The notes beneath the pieces were generated by a model, which saw only the letters and a program-made list of their open reading frames with translations, was not told where the DNA came from and did no database searches. Positions 29,113 to 36,788 of a stretch of 64,000 nucleotides of DNA are shown one piece after another (position 1 is the first letter of the stretch; the number at the start of each line of letters is the position of its first letter). This DNA comes from Thiothrix subterranea. GTDB lineage: Bacteria > Pseudomonadota > Gammaproteobacteria > Thiotrichales > Thiotrichaceae. A program made the position numbers and the translations under genes. Location: contig NZ_CP053482.1 of NCBI RefSeq assembly GCF_016772315.1, positions 2,294,001-2,358,000 on the forward strand, given 5' to 3'.

Positions 29113-30341
29113 TATTTCTTTTCCACAAAAAGCGTAAAGTCGGTATTGCTGGCATTGAATAGCGGCAATGTATTGGTTTTGGCTGGTGTATTCACAAAGT
29201 CTCCCATGCGTTTTGTGCCATTCGCGAAGCGGTGCAAGATGGTTTTGATGGCTTCATCGCTGCGGTCAATGCCAATCCATTGCCGGTTCAGGCTGGCAGC
29301 GGCGGCGAGTGTTGTACCAGAACCGGCATAACAATCGAGTACCCAGTCACCGGGGTTAGAGGATGCTTCAATAATCCGCTCCAGCATAGCAAGGTTTTTT
29401 TCGGTTGGATAACCGGTAATCTGGATATTCTGATTGTGGGCATCTTTCATGTCCAGCCAGATGTCTTGCACGGGGATACCGGCACTGTTTTCTAAGTAAA
29501 CTTTACGGCGTGGGTTGCCCGTTGGCGACCAGTAAATTTCACCGCGTGCATCCATTTCATCCAGTTTATCGGGGGTGTATTGCCAGTGCTTGCCGGGAGG
29601 CGGCGGCATACCGCGCCATAATTTGCCGGTTTCACCGTTGCGCACACCGGGTGCGTGAACAGGGACTTTTTTATAACGCCGTCCCCGTTCATCGCTACAC
29701 GGGTATTCTTTGAGAATGCGGGCTTCATCCCACGGTTCTAAGGCACGATTCCATACATACTGGTCGGTTTTGGTATAGAACAGAATGTAATCGGCGGTTG
29801 TGCCGTAGGTTTTGCGTGTGTAGTTTTTAGGGTTACATTTTTTGCGGGTAATGCAGTTACGGAACTGTTGTTCACCAAATATTTCGTCCAGAATCAAGCG
29901 CATATGGAAGACCATGCGACTATCCAAATGTAAGTACAATGAGCCATCATCTGCCAATAAGCGATGAATGAGAATCAGGCGTTCACGCAATGCTTCCACA
30001 AAAGTAGTGCCTGTTAGATGGTCATCGTAAGCGTGTTGTTGTTGGCGTGATTCAAATGCCGAATCCGTGGCAAAGGGTGGGTCGATATACACTAAACGGA
30101 TTTTTCCCGCCAGTGCGGGGTCATGAGCCAATGCTGCCAATGCCCCTAAATTGTCAGCATGGTATAGGCGATTATCTCCCCCGCAATACTCACGGCTGGT
30201 TTGATAATGGCCTGCGGGTGTCGCAAGAATCTCAATGGGATGTTTTTTTCCAGCATATTCGAGGCGAAAGCCACCGGGTAGGCTCTCTCCCGTTTGGCGT
30301 GGTTGCAGTGGGTACAAGCGTTTCGGAATACCAACAGCCAT
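29112..30341 (-). CDS. DNA methyltransferase, beta-class (adenine-N6 or cytosine-N4)
   Basis: A 409-aa DNA amino-methyltransferase. The catalytic motif DPPF is at residues 87-90 and the SAM-binding motif CYAGSGTT at 337-344. Motif IV before motif I with the target-recognition region between them defines the beta class. Other landmarks are GDNLxxL-like [11 protein letters not shown] and WIGIDRS near the end. It is coupled to the upstream gene (stop TGA, 1 nt, then ATG) and its stop touches the hisF start. With that upstream gene it forms a likely type II restriction-modification pair inside the his operon. Recognition sequence not predictable from sequence alone. Confidence 0.92.
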   Translation of the reverse strand: MAVGIPKRLYPLQPRQTGESLPGGFRLEYAGKKHPIEILATPAGHYQTSREYCGGDNRLYHADNLGALAALAHDPALAGKIRLVYIDPPFATDSAFESRQQQHAYDDHLTGTTFVEALRERLILIHRLLADDGSLYLHLDSRMVFHMRLILDEIFGEQQFRNCITRKKCNPKNYTRKTYGTTADYILFYTKTDQYVWNRALEPWDEARILKEYPCSDERGRRYKKVPVHAPGVRNGETGKLWRGMPPPPGKHWQYTPDKLDEMDARGEIYWSPTGNPRRKVYLENSAGIPVQDIWLDMKDAHNQNIQITGYPTEKNLAMLERIIEASSNPGDWVLDCYAGSGTTLAAAASLNRQWIGIDRSDEAIKTILHRFANGTKRMGDFVNTPAKTNTLPLFNASNTDFTLFVEKK

Positions 30342-30342
30342 C

Positions 30343-31215
30343 TCAGCTCCTCAACCATGCAGCGGTGATACGTTCAGGGATCATGCGTAAAGTGACTACT
30401 TTTACCCGCCCCGTCCACCGGGTTTCCAGATAAGCGTAGTCGCGCCACATGGAGCCTAGCAGTAATCCGGGGCCATCGTTGACGTACACAATTTTGATAT
30501 GTGACATACCATGAGCATCAGCGTAGCTGATAATTTCTTGTGCCACTTCACGGTACTGCCCGGTGCGGTCGTCTTCTTGTGCGCCCCCTCGATCAGAATC
30601 ATAACGTGCCAAACCAATCGCGAGAATGCGCAGCCCTTCACTAATGACAAAATCCACCGGGCGATCCGGTTTGGGATAATCATCAAAAATGCTGCCTAGC
30701 AACACGTCTTTGCCAGCACGTTCCGGGCCAATCAAAGTGCAATCGGGGTGTTGGCTACGCAGTAAATCGAATGCCCGCTCAGTGAGGTCGTAACCTTTTT
30801 TGCCTCGGTCTTTGTATTCCCATAGCAAGGCACATAACGTTTCATCAGGCATAGGGCGTTGATTGAAATGTTGCTGGACTTCGGCAATGTGGCGAAAGCC
30901 TGCTCCAAACTGTTCACAGATGTGAGTGGCTTGGTTTTTAACCTTGAGCATTTCAACAGGGGTTTGTGGACTGACATATTTTTTGAAAACACGGCACAGT
31001 TGAATACGCATCCATTGATTAGGCGTTGCGGCAATGGATTTAAACAGAAATTCTGAAGAATGGGCGCGTTGCAATAATTGACCAAATTCAACCAGCACGG
31101 GTTCATACAAGCGGCAAGCATGATTCAAAATGTCTGGATAGTAGTCGCCTGTTGCCAGCGTAATCCATACCGCCGCTTCATTTTGGTAGTCACTGAATTC
31201 CCGTTCTTGCGACAT
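30343..31215 (-). CDS. Probable type II restriction endonuclease partnered with the adjacent methyltransferase
   Basis: A 290-aa protein that I cannot place in a named endonuclease family with confidence. The case for a nuclease rests on position (immediately before a DNA methyltransferase, which restriction genes often are) and on the segment PDRPVDFVISEGLRILAIGL at residues 183-202, which resembles the PD...(D/E)xK strand-turn-strand but without an obvious ExK. Around it are basic residues and KDRGKKGYDLTERAFDLLR (about 135-153). Its ATG overlaps the hisA stop as TAATG, and its stop is 1 nt from the methyltransferase ATG. It could also be a specificity or regulatory subunit. Confidence 0.7.
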   Translation of the reverse strand: MSQEREFSDYQNEAAVWITLATGDYYPDILNHACRLYEPVLVEFGQLLQRAHSSEFLFKSIAATPNQWMRIQLCRVFKKYVSPQTPVEMLKVKNQATHICEQFGAGFRHIAEVQQHFNQRPMPDETLCALLWEYKDRGKKGYDLTERAFDLLRSQHPDCTLIGPERAGKDVLLGSIFDDYPKPDRPVDFVISEGLRILAIGLARYDSDRGGAQEDDRTGQYREVAQEIISYADAHGMSHIKIVYVNDGPGLLLGSMWRDYAYLETRWTGRVKVVTLRMIPERITAAWLRS

Positions 31216-31955
31216 TAGGTGTTTCCGTTGGAATCGACGTATTGTTGCGCGGCTGCCAGATCAATCGTGCCTTCGTAGATCGAGCGACCGAGGATTGCGC
31301 CCATAATGCCTTGGTCTTCCACCGCGCACAGGGCTTTAATGTCGTCCATATTGGTCACGCCACCGGAAGCGACGACGGGAATCTTGATGCTGGCGGCAAG
31401 TTTCGCGGTTTCTTCCACGTTCACGCCTTTCATCATGCCATCGCGGGCAATGTCGGTGTAAACAATCGCGCTGACACCGGCTTGCTCAAATTGTTTGGCA
31501 AGCTCAATCGCGGAAACGGAGGAAACTTCCGCCCAGCCATCGGTTGCCACCATGCCGTTTTTGGCATCAATGCCAACGATAATGTGACCGGGGAATTGCT
31601 GACACAGGTCGATGACAAATTGCGGTTCTTGCACCGCTTTTGTGCCGATAATGCAATATTGTACGCCTGCTTCCAGATACGCCGCTACCGTGGCTGCATC
31701 GCGGATACCGCCGCCGATTTGCACCGGAACGTTGGGAAAACGAGCCGCGACTGCACGAACCACGTCGCCATTCACCGGCTTGCCTGCAAATGCACCGTTT
31801 AAATCGACCAGGTGCAGGCGGCGTGCGCCAGCATCGACCCAGCGTTGGGCAACATCGACGGGGTTGCTGGCAAAAATGGTGGTGTCATCCATACGACCTT
31901 GGCGCAGGCGCACGCATTGGCCGTCTTTCAAATCAATCGCGGGAATCAGTAGCAT
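31215..31955 (-). CDS. hisA: Phosphoribosylformimino-AICAR ribotide isomerase HisA
   Basis: HisA carries out the Amadori isomerisation in histidine synthesis. The 246-aa barrel begins [20 protein letters not shown], followed by [63 protein letters not shown] and [16 protein letters not shown]. The start at 31955 fits the family N-terminus; the 17 extra residues of the longer frame do not. Its stop overlaps the start of the putative restriction gene (TAATG), so the his operon continues into an R-M system before reaching hisF. Confidence 0.97.
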   Translation of the reverse strand: MLLIPAIDLKDGQCVRLRQGRMDDTTIFASNPVDVAQRWVDAGARRLHLVDLNGAFAGKPVNGDVVRAVAARFPNVPVQIGGGIRDAATVAAYLEAGVQYCIIGTKAVQEPQFVIDLCQQFPGHIIVGIDAKNGMVATDGWAEVSSVSAIELAKQFEQAGVSAIVYTDIARDGMMKGVNVEETAKLAASIKIPVVASGGVTNMDDIKALCAVEDQGIMGAILGRSIYEGTIDLAAAQQYVDSNGNT

Positions 31956-32041
31956 AGTCACATCCTTGGTTGGGTTGCTGTATCCTACCGTAAAACGGGT
32001 GTACAAGTCACAGCCTTGAAACAGAAGAAAAGGAGCGTGTT

Positions 32042-32541
32042 ATGCAGCAGGCAATGTTTGGTTTGGGGTGCTTTTGGGGCGTGGAACGCAAGTTTTGGCA
32101 AACACCGGGCGTCATCCGCACCGCTGTCGGTTACGCGGGGGGCGCACCGAAAATCCCACTTATCGCCAAGTATGCAGCGGTACGACGGGGCATAATGAAG
32201 TGGTGTGGATGGAGTTCGATCCAGAACAAATCAGTTACGATGCTTTGCTGACAGTGTTTTGGGAAGCACACAACCCGACTCAAGGAATGCGTCAAGGCAA
32301 TGATGCGGGTGAACAATACCGTTCTGGTATTTACACCTATTCCCCTGAGCAGCAAGCTGCGGCGGAAGCGCGTCGGGCGCGTTATCAGGTGGCATTAACA
32401 GCGGCGGGATTAGGCAAAATTACCACGGAAATTCTGGCTGCGCCGACGTTTTATCCCGCCGAAGAGTACCACCAGCGCTATTTAGAGAAAAATCCGCGCG
32501 GGTATTGCGGCTTGGGTGGCACGGGAGTCACGTGCGGCTAA
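32042..32541 (+). pseudogene. msrA: Peptide methionine sulfoxide reductase MsrA, frameshifted
   Basis: MsrA repairs methionine-S-sulfoxide. The N-terminal frame starts [20 protein letters not shown] with the catalytic Cys in GCFWG and runs to VGYAGGA; the family continuation [18 protein letters not shown] is found only in the -1 frame. That frame carries the rest of the protein ([36 protein letters not shown]) to a normal stop. One base is missing near 32145-32148, beside a GGGGGG run at 32137-32142, so the copy needs either a repair of the read or ribosomal slippage to be functional. AAGGAGCG precedes the ATG. The stop abuts queG. Confidence 0.88.
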
Positions 32542-33591
32542 ATGGAGATTGCGCGTATTCAAGCCATTGGGCAGGCACTCGGTTTTAATGCCGTCGGTGT
32601 CAGCAATATCGACCTGTCGCTTGCCGAACAGCGTCTGCTAGATTGGTTGGCAGAAGGCTATCACGGTGACATGGCGTGGATGGCGCATCACGGCACAAAA
32701 CGCAGTCGTCCCGCCGAATTGGTTTCCGGCACGTTGAGCGTGATCAGTGTGCGCATGGATTATTTACCGCCGGATAGCATGGATGCAGTAACGATCCTCA
32801 ACCACCCCGAACGCGCTTACATTTCCCGCTATGCATTAGGGCGTGATTATCACAAGGTGATCCGGCAGCGGCTGGAAAAATTTGCGCAACAGTTGCAAAC
32901 CGAGATCGGTGCATTCGGCTACCGCGTGTTCACCGACAGCGCTCCGGTACTGGAAAAGCCGCTTGCGGTGAAAGCAGGGTTGGGATGGATGGGTAAGCAC
33001 ACCAATATTCTCAGCCGTGACGCGGGTTCGTGGTTTTTCCTTGGTGAGATTTACACCGATTTGCCCCTAGAGGAAACGGGCAGCGTATCTGAGCATTGCG
33101 GTCAATGCACCGCATGTATTGACGTATGTCCCACCCAAGCCATTATTGCGCCGTATGTATTGGATGCACGGCGCTGCATTTCCTACCTCACGATTGAATA
33201 CCACGGCAGTATTCCAGTTGAGTTGCGTCCGCTCATGGGCAATCGTATTTATGGCTGTGACGACTGCCAACTCATTTGCCCTTGGAATCGCTTTGCGCAA
33301 ACGTCGCCGGAAGCAGATTTTGCAGTGCGCAACGGCTTGGACAGTGCGCGATTAAGTGAGTTGTTCGAGTGGAGTGAAAGCGAATTTATGCGCAAGCTGG
33401 AAGGTTCGCCGATTCGCCGGATTGGTTACGAACGCTGGCTGCGCAATATTGCGGTGGCACTGGGCAACGCGCCACCGAGCCGAAGTACACTGGCTTTGTT
33501 GCAGCATCAATACCGTGTATCGGACAGTGTGTTGGTGAAGGAACATATTCAATGGGCAATTGAGCAACAAAAACAGTCGATTAGCGGTTGA
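32542..33591 (+). CDS. queG: Epoxyqueuosine reductase QueG
   Basis: QueG reduces epoxyqueuosine to queuosine in tRNA wobble positions, using cobalamin and two 4Fe-4S clusters. The 349-aa protein has the ferredoxin motif CGQCTACIDVCPTQAI (C186, C189, C192, C196) and the second cluster set C212 and CDDCQLICPWN (C239, C242, C246). Other signatures include AWMAHHGTKRSRP, FTDSAPVLEKPLAVKAGLGW and GKHTNILSRDAGSWFFLGEI. Its ATG follows the msrA stop directly, without a spacer, so it is probably translated by coupling. Cobalamin dependence gives a weak link to the cobH gene at 36.1 kb. Confidence 0.95.
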   Translation: MEIARIQAIGQALGFNAVGVSNIDLSLAEQRLLDWLAEGYHGDMAWMAHHGTKRSRPAELVSGTLSVISVRMDYLPPDSMDAVTILNHPERAYISRYALGRDYHKVIRQRLEKFAQQLQTEIGAFGYRVFTDSAPVLEKPLAVKAGLGWMGKHTNILSRDAGSWFFLGEIYTDLPLEETGSVSEHCGQCTACIDVCPTQAIIAPYVLDARRCISYLTIEYHGSIPVELRPLMGNRIYGCDDCQLICPWNRFAQTSPEADFAVRNGLDSARLSELFEWSESEFMRKLEGSPIRRIGYERWLRNIAVALGNAPPSRSTLALLQHQYRVSDSVLVKEHIQWAIEQQKQSISG

Positions 33592-33699
33592 TTTTACAGC
33601 TTATCCATTATTTTAATCCGAACATCAGTAGGCGCTATGCATAGGCACTGATTTTGGGCATGATAGCCACATCACAAACCCAAACCCCAAAACAACGCG

Positions 33700-33996
33700 A
33701 TGAAAACAAAAATAGTGAGTGTGTTGTGGACGTTGTTAGCAGTGGCTGTATTGCCCGGCTGCACGACCGTGAAAGAAAATAATTTATACAGTATGTGGGA
33801 AGAACGTGCCTACGGTGCTTATGGAATGCCTGTGCCAGCCGCAGCGCCTGCCAGCTCGTTCATGAATGCCGCGATGCCATACCGTCCAGTCATGACGAAC
33901 CCATTAGATACCGTTTCAGCGGCACTTTTGAATGTTTCACGCACTGTTTCGGAGCAAGAAACAAAATTTATCTCGCAATATTACTCACTACAATAA
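33700..33996 (+). CDS. Small putative lipoprotein of unknown function
   Basis: A 98-aa protein with an N-terminal lipoprotein signal: basic MKTK, hydrophobic core and lipobox AVLPGCTT (Cys21). The mature part (YSMWEERAYGAYGMPVPAAA, then LDTVSAALLNVSRTVSEQET) has no motif that I recognise. No strong Shine-Dalgarno is seen. It stands between queG and pdxH with a clear terminator downstream, so it is a monocistronic unit. Confidence 0.65.
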   Translation: MKTKIVSVLWTLLAVAVLPGCTTVKENNLYSMWEERAYGAYGMPVPAAAPASSFMNAAMPYRPVMTNPLDTVSAALLNVSRTVSEQETKFISQYYSLQ

Positions 33997-34091
33997 TATT
34001 GTATGCTATAAACCCTATTTGTTAGCCCCTGGAGTCCAACGCGGACTCCACTTTGACGCAAAGGTCTTAGCCCTTCCTTTGTGTCTTTTTG

Positions 34092-34123
34092 GCCAGACCT
34101 ACTTTTTTGGGTCTGGCTTTTTT
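34092..34123 (+). terminator. Rho-independent terminator before pdxH
   Basis: GCCAGACC and GGTCTGGC form an 8-bp stem around a T-rich loop, followed by TTTTTT. It ends the lipoprotein transcript 63 nt before the pdxH start. Confidence 0.88.
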
Positions 34124-34186
34124 ATGTTGGGTGTCAATTCAGGTAGAATCCGCGCCAGCCACACAATAATTATTGGGAGTGAGAGC

Positions 34187-34822
34187 ATGGATATTTCATC
34201 ATTACGTCACGAATACACCAAAGCAGGCTTAAGCCGTCAAACACTAGACCCCGATCCTTACCAACAGTTCAGTCTGTGGCTCAAGCAGGCGATAGACGGC
34301 GAAGTGATCGAACCCACCGCCATGCAGATTGCGACCGCATCCGCGACGGGAAAACCCACGCTGCGCACGGTGCTGCTGAAATCTTTCGACGCGAATGGCT
34401 TTGTGTTTTTCACCAATTACCACAGTCAAAAAGCCCAACAAATCACCGAAAACCCGCAAGTGGCGTTATTGCTGTTCTGGAAAGAGTTGGAGCGTCAGGT
34501 GGAAATTACCGGACGCGCTGAAAAAATTCCTACCTTAGAATCCTTGCGTTATTTTGTGACGCGCCCGCGTGGGAGTCAGTTGGGTGCATGGGTTTCGGCG
34601 CAAAGTTCGGTGATTACTTCACGCACGTTGCTAGAAATCAAGCTGGATGAAATGAAGCGCAAATTCAGCGCAGGCGACATTCCGCTGCCGGACTTTTGGG
34701 GTGGCTACCGCATCGTGCCGGATACCATCGAATTTTGGCAAGGTCGCCCCAGCCGTTTGCATGATCGCTTTGAATACCGGCGTCAAGCCGATGGCTGGGA
34801 CATTGCGAGGTTAGCGCCATGA
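34187..34822 (+). CDS. pdxH: Pyridoxamine 5'-phosphate oxidase PdxH
   Basis: PdxH oxidises pyridoxamine or pyridoxine phosphate to pyridoxal phosphate with FMN. The 211-aa protein starts MDISSLRHEYTKAGLSRQTL and carries DPYQQFSLWLKQAID, PTLRTVLLKSFDANGFVFFT, VALLFWKELERQVEITGRAE and the C-terminal WGGYRIVPDTIEFWQGRPSR plus RLAP ending. A longer upstream frame through the terminator has no family similarity, and GGGAGTGAG precedes the chosen ATG. It overlaps the next gene by 4 nt (ATGA). Confidence 0.97.
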   Translation: MDISSLRHEYTKAGLSRQTLDPDPYQQFSLWLKQAIDGEVIEPTAMQIATASATGKPTLRTVLLKSFDANGFVFFTNYHSQKAQQITENPQVALLLFWKELERQVEITGRAEKIPTLESLRYFVTRPRGSQLGAWVSAQSSVITSRTLLEIKLDEMKRKFSAGDIPLPDFWGGYRIVPDTIEFWQGRPSRLHDRFEYRRQADGWDIARLAP

Positions 34823-35283
34823 GTTTTCTGCAATTGAAAATTCCGCCGCCAGTGTATTTGTTGACGTTTGCAGGGCTGATGTGGGGCGTCAATGCATGGT
34901 TGCCGCTGCTGCATGTGATTGCTGATCCGTGGAATCGGGCAGGCTTGCTGTTGATTGCAGCGGCGGTGTTGGTGGACTTTTGGTCGTTGGGTTTGTTTTT
35001 TCGTGCGCACACCACGTTTAACCCGATTCACCCCGAACGTACCCATGCGTTGGTGACGACCGGCCCTTACCGTTACACCCGCAACCCAATGTACGTGGGG
35101 ATGCTGGTGATTTTAAGCGGTTGGGGAATTTGGTTGGGCAGTCTTAGCCCATTTTTGCTGTTGCCGGTGTTCGTGTGGGTCTTGACGGCGATGCAAATTA
35201 TCCCTGAGGAAAAAATTCTGGAACAAACCTTTGGTGGCGCGTATCGTGACTATAAAGCGCAAGTGCGCCGTTGGTTGTGGTAA
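34819..35283 (+). CDS. Isoprenylcysteine carboxyl methyltransferase-family membrane protein
   Basis: A 154-aa integral membrane protein with four or so hydrophobic segments. It has the ICMT/PEMT signature at its centre: HPERTHALVTTGPYRYTRNP followed by MYVGMLVILSGW, and the C-terminal EEKILEQTFGGAYRDYKAQV. In this superfamily the HxxxxLVxxGPYxxxRHPxY-type motif binds SAM; bacterial members methylate lipids, quinols or unknown acceptors. It is coupled to pdxH by an ATGA overlap and followed 6 nt later by the DUF3298 gene. Substrate unknown. Confidence 0.85.
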   Translation: MSFLQLKIPPPVYLLTFAGLMWGVNAWLPLLHVIADPWNRAGLLLIAAAVLVDFWSLGLFFRAHTTFNPIHPERTHALVTTGPYRYTRNPMYVGMLVILSGWGIWLGSLSPFLLLPVFVWVLTAMQIIPEEKILEQTFGGAYRDYKAQVRRWLW

Positions 35284-35289
35284 GGATAC

Positions 35290-36120
35290 ATGATGTTAGC
35301 AAAATCAATGCTGTTAGCCGCCAGCCTGTTACTGATGACGGGCTGTAAATTGGAACTGCCGCTGCTCAGTGGTAGCAGTATCAGCGGGCCATTAACACTG
35401 GAAACGGTGACGTTTGAGCGAGCAGGGGGGCCTCAATGCCCTGACGTAGCGGGTACAACGCCGGAGAATATCCGCTGTGCCAGTTTGCGCCTGATTTACC
35501 CCAAGATTGTGGCGGCGGGTACGCCTGCGGCTGCGGCGGCAATGAATCAGTATATTCAAGCGCAATTGCTGGAATACTCGGATGCAGAGGGCAAGCCCCC
35601 GGCAACAGCGGACGAGCTTGCCAGCATGTTCGTGGCGGATTACAACGACGTGCCGGAAGCGGTGGGTTTGTGGGAAATGGTGCGCGAGGTGGAGGTGAGT
35701 TTTGCCTCCGAACATTTGGCTACCCTGGCTATCCGCGAATCGGGTTATACCGGCGGTGCGCACCCCTTCAGCGGGCAACGTTACGCGGTGTTTGATGTGA
35801 ACACGGGGCAGCAATTGACGCTAAAAGATTTGCTGGTGGCGGGCTACGAAGAAGGGCTGAATACAGCAGGTGAACAAGCGTTCCGTCGCGAACGCGGATT
35901 GGGGGCTAATACCAGCTTGGAAGAGGCCGGTTTTTGGTTTGCCAATGGTATGTTTAAGGTCAACACCAATGTGGGCGTGTCGGGCAATGGCTTGGTGTTT
36001 AACTTTAACCCGTATGAAGTCGCGCCGTATGCGCTGGGGCCGACAGAGTTTACCGTGGGGTATGACGCGATTAATGCGCTGATACCGGATGGCAGTTTGT
36101 TAGCGGCGCTGGCGCGATGA
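35290..36120 (+). CDS. DUF3298/DUF4163-type lipoprotein
   Basis: A 276-aa putative lipoprotein (lipobox LLMTGCKL, Cys19) with a C-terminal DUF3298-like domain. The domain is recognised by YTGGAHPFSGQRYAVFDVNT, LTLKDLLVAGYEEGLN, and the final FNPYEVAPYALGPTEFTVGY, the beta-rich layout found in RsiV-type and other peptidoglycan-linked extracytoplasmic proteins. The N-terminal part includes two cysteines (GPQCPDVAG, NIRCASLRL) that may pair. It overlaps cobH by 4 nt. Function unknown; a cell-envelope role is inferred from location and domain. Confidence 0.8.
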   Translation: MMLAKSMLLAASLLLMTGCKLELPLLSGSSISGPLTLETVTFERAGGPQCPDVAGTTPENIRCASLRLIYPKIVAAGTPAAAAAMNQYIQAQLLEYSDAEGKPPATADELASMFVADYNDVPEAVGLWEMVREVEVSFASEHLATLAIRESGYTGGAHPFSGQRYAVFDVNTGQQLTLKDLLVAGYEEGLNTAGEQAFRRERGLGANTSLEEAGFWFANGMFKVNTNVGVSGNGLVFNFNPYEVAPYALGPTEFTVGYDAINALIPDGSLLAALAR

Positions 36121-36761
36121 TCGAGTATTTGCGTGACCCGGAGCGTATCCACGAACAGAATTATGCCCGTTTGCGTGAGCAAGTCGATTTGAGTGCGTTT
36201 ACGCCAGAACAGCAGCTCGTGGTTATCCAGATGGTGTTGGCGTATGGCGACCCTGAACTGGTTAAGTACATTCGTTTTAGCGAAAACGCGGTAAGCGTTG
36301 CCCGCAAGGCGATCAAACAGCGCAATAATCTACTGTACGATGCAGACTTGGTTAAGCACGCGCTGAAAGAATCCTTACTGTATCAAGAGCCGCTGGGGTT
36401 TATGGGACGAGCGTCGGTGATTTCGCAAGCCAAAAGCACCAAGCAAACCCGTGCGATGACGGCAGTGGATTGTTGGAAACCGTATATGTCGGGCGGGATT
36501 GTGCTGATCGGGCAATCGGCAACGGCATTGTTGCATTTGGTGGAATTGCTTCAGGAGGGTGTGCGCCCACCTGCGCTGATCATTGCGTCCCCGCGTGGCT
36601 TTGTGAATGCCACCGAAGCCAAGAAACTGTTATGGAAACAGCATCAGGAATTGGGCGTGGAATGCATTGTGGTGGACGGCACGCGCGGCGGCGGGGTACT
36701 CGCAGCGGCGGCACTGAATGCCTTGTTGATGATGCAGGTGCAAGCGTCCCCCGCACCGTAG
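36117..36761 (+). CDS. cobH: Precorrin-8X methylmutase (CobH/CbiC)
   Basis: This enzyme moves the C11 methyl group to C12 to form (cobalt-)hydrogenobyrinate in corrin-ring synthesis. The 214-aa protein shows RFSENAVSVARKAIKQRNNL, LYQEPLGFMGRASVISQAKS, TAVDCWKPYMSGGIVLIGQS and the C-terminal IIASPRGFVNATEAKKLLW. Length is typical. No other cobalamin gene is nearby, so it is an orphan relative to the pathway. Its TAG stop is supplied by the palindromic repeat at 36758-36785. It is coupled to the lipoprotein gene by ATGA. Confidence 0.93.
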   Translation: MIEYLRDPERIHEQNYARLREQVDLSAFTPEQQLVVIQMVLAYGDPELVKYIRFSENAVSVARKAIKQRNNLLYDADLVKHALKESLLYQEPLGFMGRASVISQAKSTKQTRAMTAVDCWKPYMSGGIVLIGQSATALLHLVELLQEGVRPPALIIASPRGFVNATEAKKLLWKQHQELGVECIVVDGTRGGGVLAAAALNALLMMQVQASPAP

Positions 36762-36785
36762 AGACGCAAAATTTTGCGTCTCTAC
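36758..36785. repeat. Perfect 28-bp palindromic repeat overlapping the cobH stop
   Basis: GTAGAGACGCAAAA is followed directly by its exact reverse complement TTTTGCGTCTCTAC. The TAG of the first half is the cobH stop codon, and the element ends 3 nt before the convergent uvrD stop. A degenerate copy is at 19910-19937. It may act as a bidirectional terminator-like hairpin between converging genes. Confidence 0.88.
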
Positions 36786-36788
36786 CCG

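Noticed and set aside
33932-34186. N-terminal extension of PdxH by 85 residues
   Set aside because: The extension runs through a rho-independent terminator and the preceding lipoprotein gene and has no PdxH similarity.
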